Both the position numbers and the translations under genes were made by a program. From Bacillota bacterium (GTDB taxonomy: Bacteria > Bacillota > Clostridia > Acetivibrionales > DSM-2933): a DNA stretch of 14,814 nt. Location: the NCBI GenBank assembly GCA_023430975.1, contig JAEYYB010000046.1, positions 1 to 14,814 of the forward strand, given 5' to 3'. Shown piece after piece: positions 13,403 through 14,814 of the stretch (its first letter is position 1; each line of letters opens with the position of its first letter). The notes beneath the pieces are model-generated. The model saw nothing but the letters and a program-made list of their open reading frames with translations, did no database searches and was not told where the DNA came from.

Positions 13403-14543
13403 ATGAACAGGAAGCAATTATATATGGGAAGTTTTTTTGATCACTTTATGATAATATATGATCCCAGACAAGATGGGAAAGTTCAGCATAAATTAATGGA
13501 TATTTTGTTCATTGCTGTAGCAGCAACAGTATGTAGGTGTGATGAGTGGGCTGAAATGGAAGATTGGGCAATTGCAAAAGAGGAATGGCTGAGGCAATAT
13601 ATAGAGTTGCCAAATGGAATCCCCTCTTGGTATACGATAGAGCGGGTACTCGATGTTATTGACCCTAAACAGTTTGAGAAGTGTTTTAGTGAGTGGATGA
13701 AGGAAATTACTCAAATTGATAAGGGTACTGTAGTCGCGATTGATGGTAAGACAATGAGAGGGACTGCAGAGAAAAGCTCTGGAAAGAAAGCTGTTCACAT
13801 TGTAAGTGCATGGTGCAGTAGTAATTGTACTAGGACAAGTGAAAACAGATGAAAAGAGTAATGAGATTACCGCAATACCTGAACTTTTAGATATGCTCTT
13901 TATCAAAGGTGCTATTGTAACTATTGATGCAATGGGATGCCAGAAAGATATTGCAAGAAAAATTGTAAAAGAAAAGAAAGCTGACTATGTATTATCCCTT
14001 AAAGATAACCATGAGATTCTAAAGGGAGAAGTAGAAGAGTACTTTAAAGATGCAGAGAAAGATATTTTTAAGGATGAAAAAATTTTGAAATACAGTACCC
14101 TGGAAAAAGGGCATGGGCGAATTGAAGAACGCTCGTATTATTATTCTACAGATATCAAGTGGATGGATGCAAAAAAGGATTGGGAAAAGCTTTCAGGTAT
14201 TGGGATGGTAATACGCAGGTGTGAAATAAATGGTAAAAAAACAGAGGAAAGAGCCTATCATATCGCAAGTGTAAAAACAGCAGAAGATTATGCTAGAGGA
14301 GTACGGTTACATTGGGGAATTGAGAGTACACACTGGAGCCTTGACGTTACTTTTAGGGAGGATAACACTAGGACAAGAACGGGGTGTGCACCGCAGAATC
14401 TAGCCTTGCTAAAAAGGTTAGTTCTTAACATGGTTAAAAAAGATCAGGAAAGGTATCCTAAAAGAAGCCTGAAGAGAAGGAGATTTTTAGCTTCTCTATA
14501 TGATGATTACCTTGAATATATATTTTCAATAAATTTTAGATAA
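13403..14543 (+). pseudogene. ISAs1-family transposase, frameshifted
   Basis: The two halves together give about 375 residues, the usual length of an ISAs1-family transposase, but they lie in different frames. The first half runs from the ATG at 13403 to a TGA at 13850-13852. It holds the DUF4372-like start, DWAIAKEEWLRQYI and the first catalytic Asp (Asp114, VVAIDGKTMRG). The second half is +1 in frame. It carries ITAIPELLDML, the second Asp in VTIDAMGCQKDIA (13926-13928) and the Glu in HWGIESTHWSLDVTFRED (14322-14324). The break lies at about 13818-13832, between the AWCSSN and VLGQVKTDEKSN segments, where family members normally read AWCxxNGxVLGQ. The missing Gly and hydrophobic residue suggest a small deletion rather than programmed frameshifting. 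It is probably inactive. Confidence 0.85.
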
Positions 14544-14814
14544 AAGAAAAGTGTATAGGCTACTGGGTATATCCTTAACCGGACTACCTGGTTAATATAG
14601 CGGTAAATGGTATAGGGACATTCCGGGCGTTTCCAGTACCACATCATAGCAATACCGGAATTCATTTCTTACAATGACCATCCTGCCTTCATTGTTGTTG
14701 CATAAAAAATTTTAATAAAAATCAACTGTAATATTTACCTGTAAAAATGTGAAAGCCCCTCTGTTAATATGAAGTGGGTTGACCGACAAGCAACCACAAT
14801 AATTAACTAAGGAG
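14544..14814. other. gene-free tail with a bulged hairpin
   Basis: No convincing gene is seen after the ISAs1 transposase. TTAACCGG (14575-14582) pairs with CC, a bulged T, then GGTTAA (14587-14595) around an ACTA loop, with no T-tract. The right end of the ISAs1 element must lie here, but its terminal repeat was not identified. A second, weaker hairpin (about 14773-14797, GTGGGTTG against CAACCAC with one bulge) lies just before the Shine-Dalgarno sequence at the window edge. Confidence 0.4.
14809..14814 (+). promoter_or_regulatory. ribosome binding site of a gene beyond the window
   Basis: The window ends with AAGGAG, preceded by the AT-rich AATTAACT. This is the standard ribosome binding site form used throughout the window, so a + strand gene very probably starts within about 10 bases past the end. 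Confidence 0.5.

Noticed and set aside
13136..14651. GCTATGAT at about 13136 and its inverted copy at about 14644-14651 as ISAs1 ends
   Set aside because: An 8-base inverted match between two regions of this size can occur by chance. GGTCATT gives an equally short competing match.
14507..14665. 53-codon minus-strand frame crossing the ISAs1 3' end
   Set aside because: It overlaps the end of a recognised transposase antisense, has no ribosome binding site close to its ATG, and matches nothing I know.
1..14814. CRISPR array, tRNA or rRNA genes
   Set aside because: No regularly spaced repeats, cloverleaf or rRNA-like sequence was seen anywhere in the window.

Overview
The window is AT-rich, with strong AGGAGG-type ribosome binding sites, short or overlapping gene junctions and almost all genes on the + strand. 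Together with the protein families (T2SSF/TadC-like, DUF4320-like, DUF3846, VirB4, C39-like peptidase, RadC-like JAB protein), this points to a Clostridia-class Firmicute. The backbone looks like part of an integrative conjugative element or large conjugative plasmid. No relaxase, VirD4-type coupling protein, VirB6-type channel, integrase or att site is visible, so only part of the element is in the window.

Layout. Positions 140-2944 hold a tightly packed block: a small unknown protein, a RadC-like JAB protein, a TadC-like membrane protein (T2SSF fold), a DUF4320-like pseudopilin, and a second TadE/TadG-like membrane-anchored protein. A candidate promoter with an extended -10 (2972-3000) then leads into a second block. 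That block encodes a Pro/Lys-rich membrane-anchored protein (3106-3681), a strong hairpin plus T-tract (3702-3735) lying inside the gene array, a large secreted tryptophan-rich protein (3754-5475), a DUF3846 protein, a membrane-anchored protein resembling the N-terminal domain of VirB4, the VirB4 ATPase (6674-8512), and a membrane-anchored C39-like cysteine peptidase (8579-9427). Positions 9501-9708 form a GC-rich, gene-poor island of at least five hairpins. Immediately after it lies a minus-strand IS6/IS240-like DDE transposase with two zinc-ribbon motifs (9714-11171).

Backbone-type genes resume at 11344: a hidden 50-residue membrane protein, a TadZ/CpaE-like protein with a destroyed P-loop, and a helix-turn-helix protein of the replication/regulator type. 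A frameshifted ISAs1-family transposase follows (13403-14543). The window ends on a Shine-Dalgarno sequence for a gene just outside it.

How it fits together. VirB4 energises type IV secretion, while the TadC-like, pseudopilin-like and TadZ-like proteins are parts normally found in Tad (type IVc) pilus systems. The simplest reading is a conjugation apparatus that uses Tad-type pilus parts, with secreted surface proteins and a wall-acting peptidase, and that has been disrupted or bordered by two insertion sequences. Neither a CpaF/TadA ATPase nor a TadB is present in the window. Family names come from recognising sequence patterns; no database search was run.
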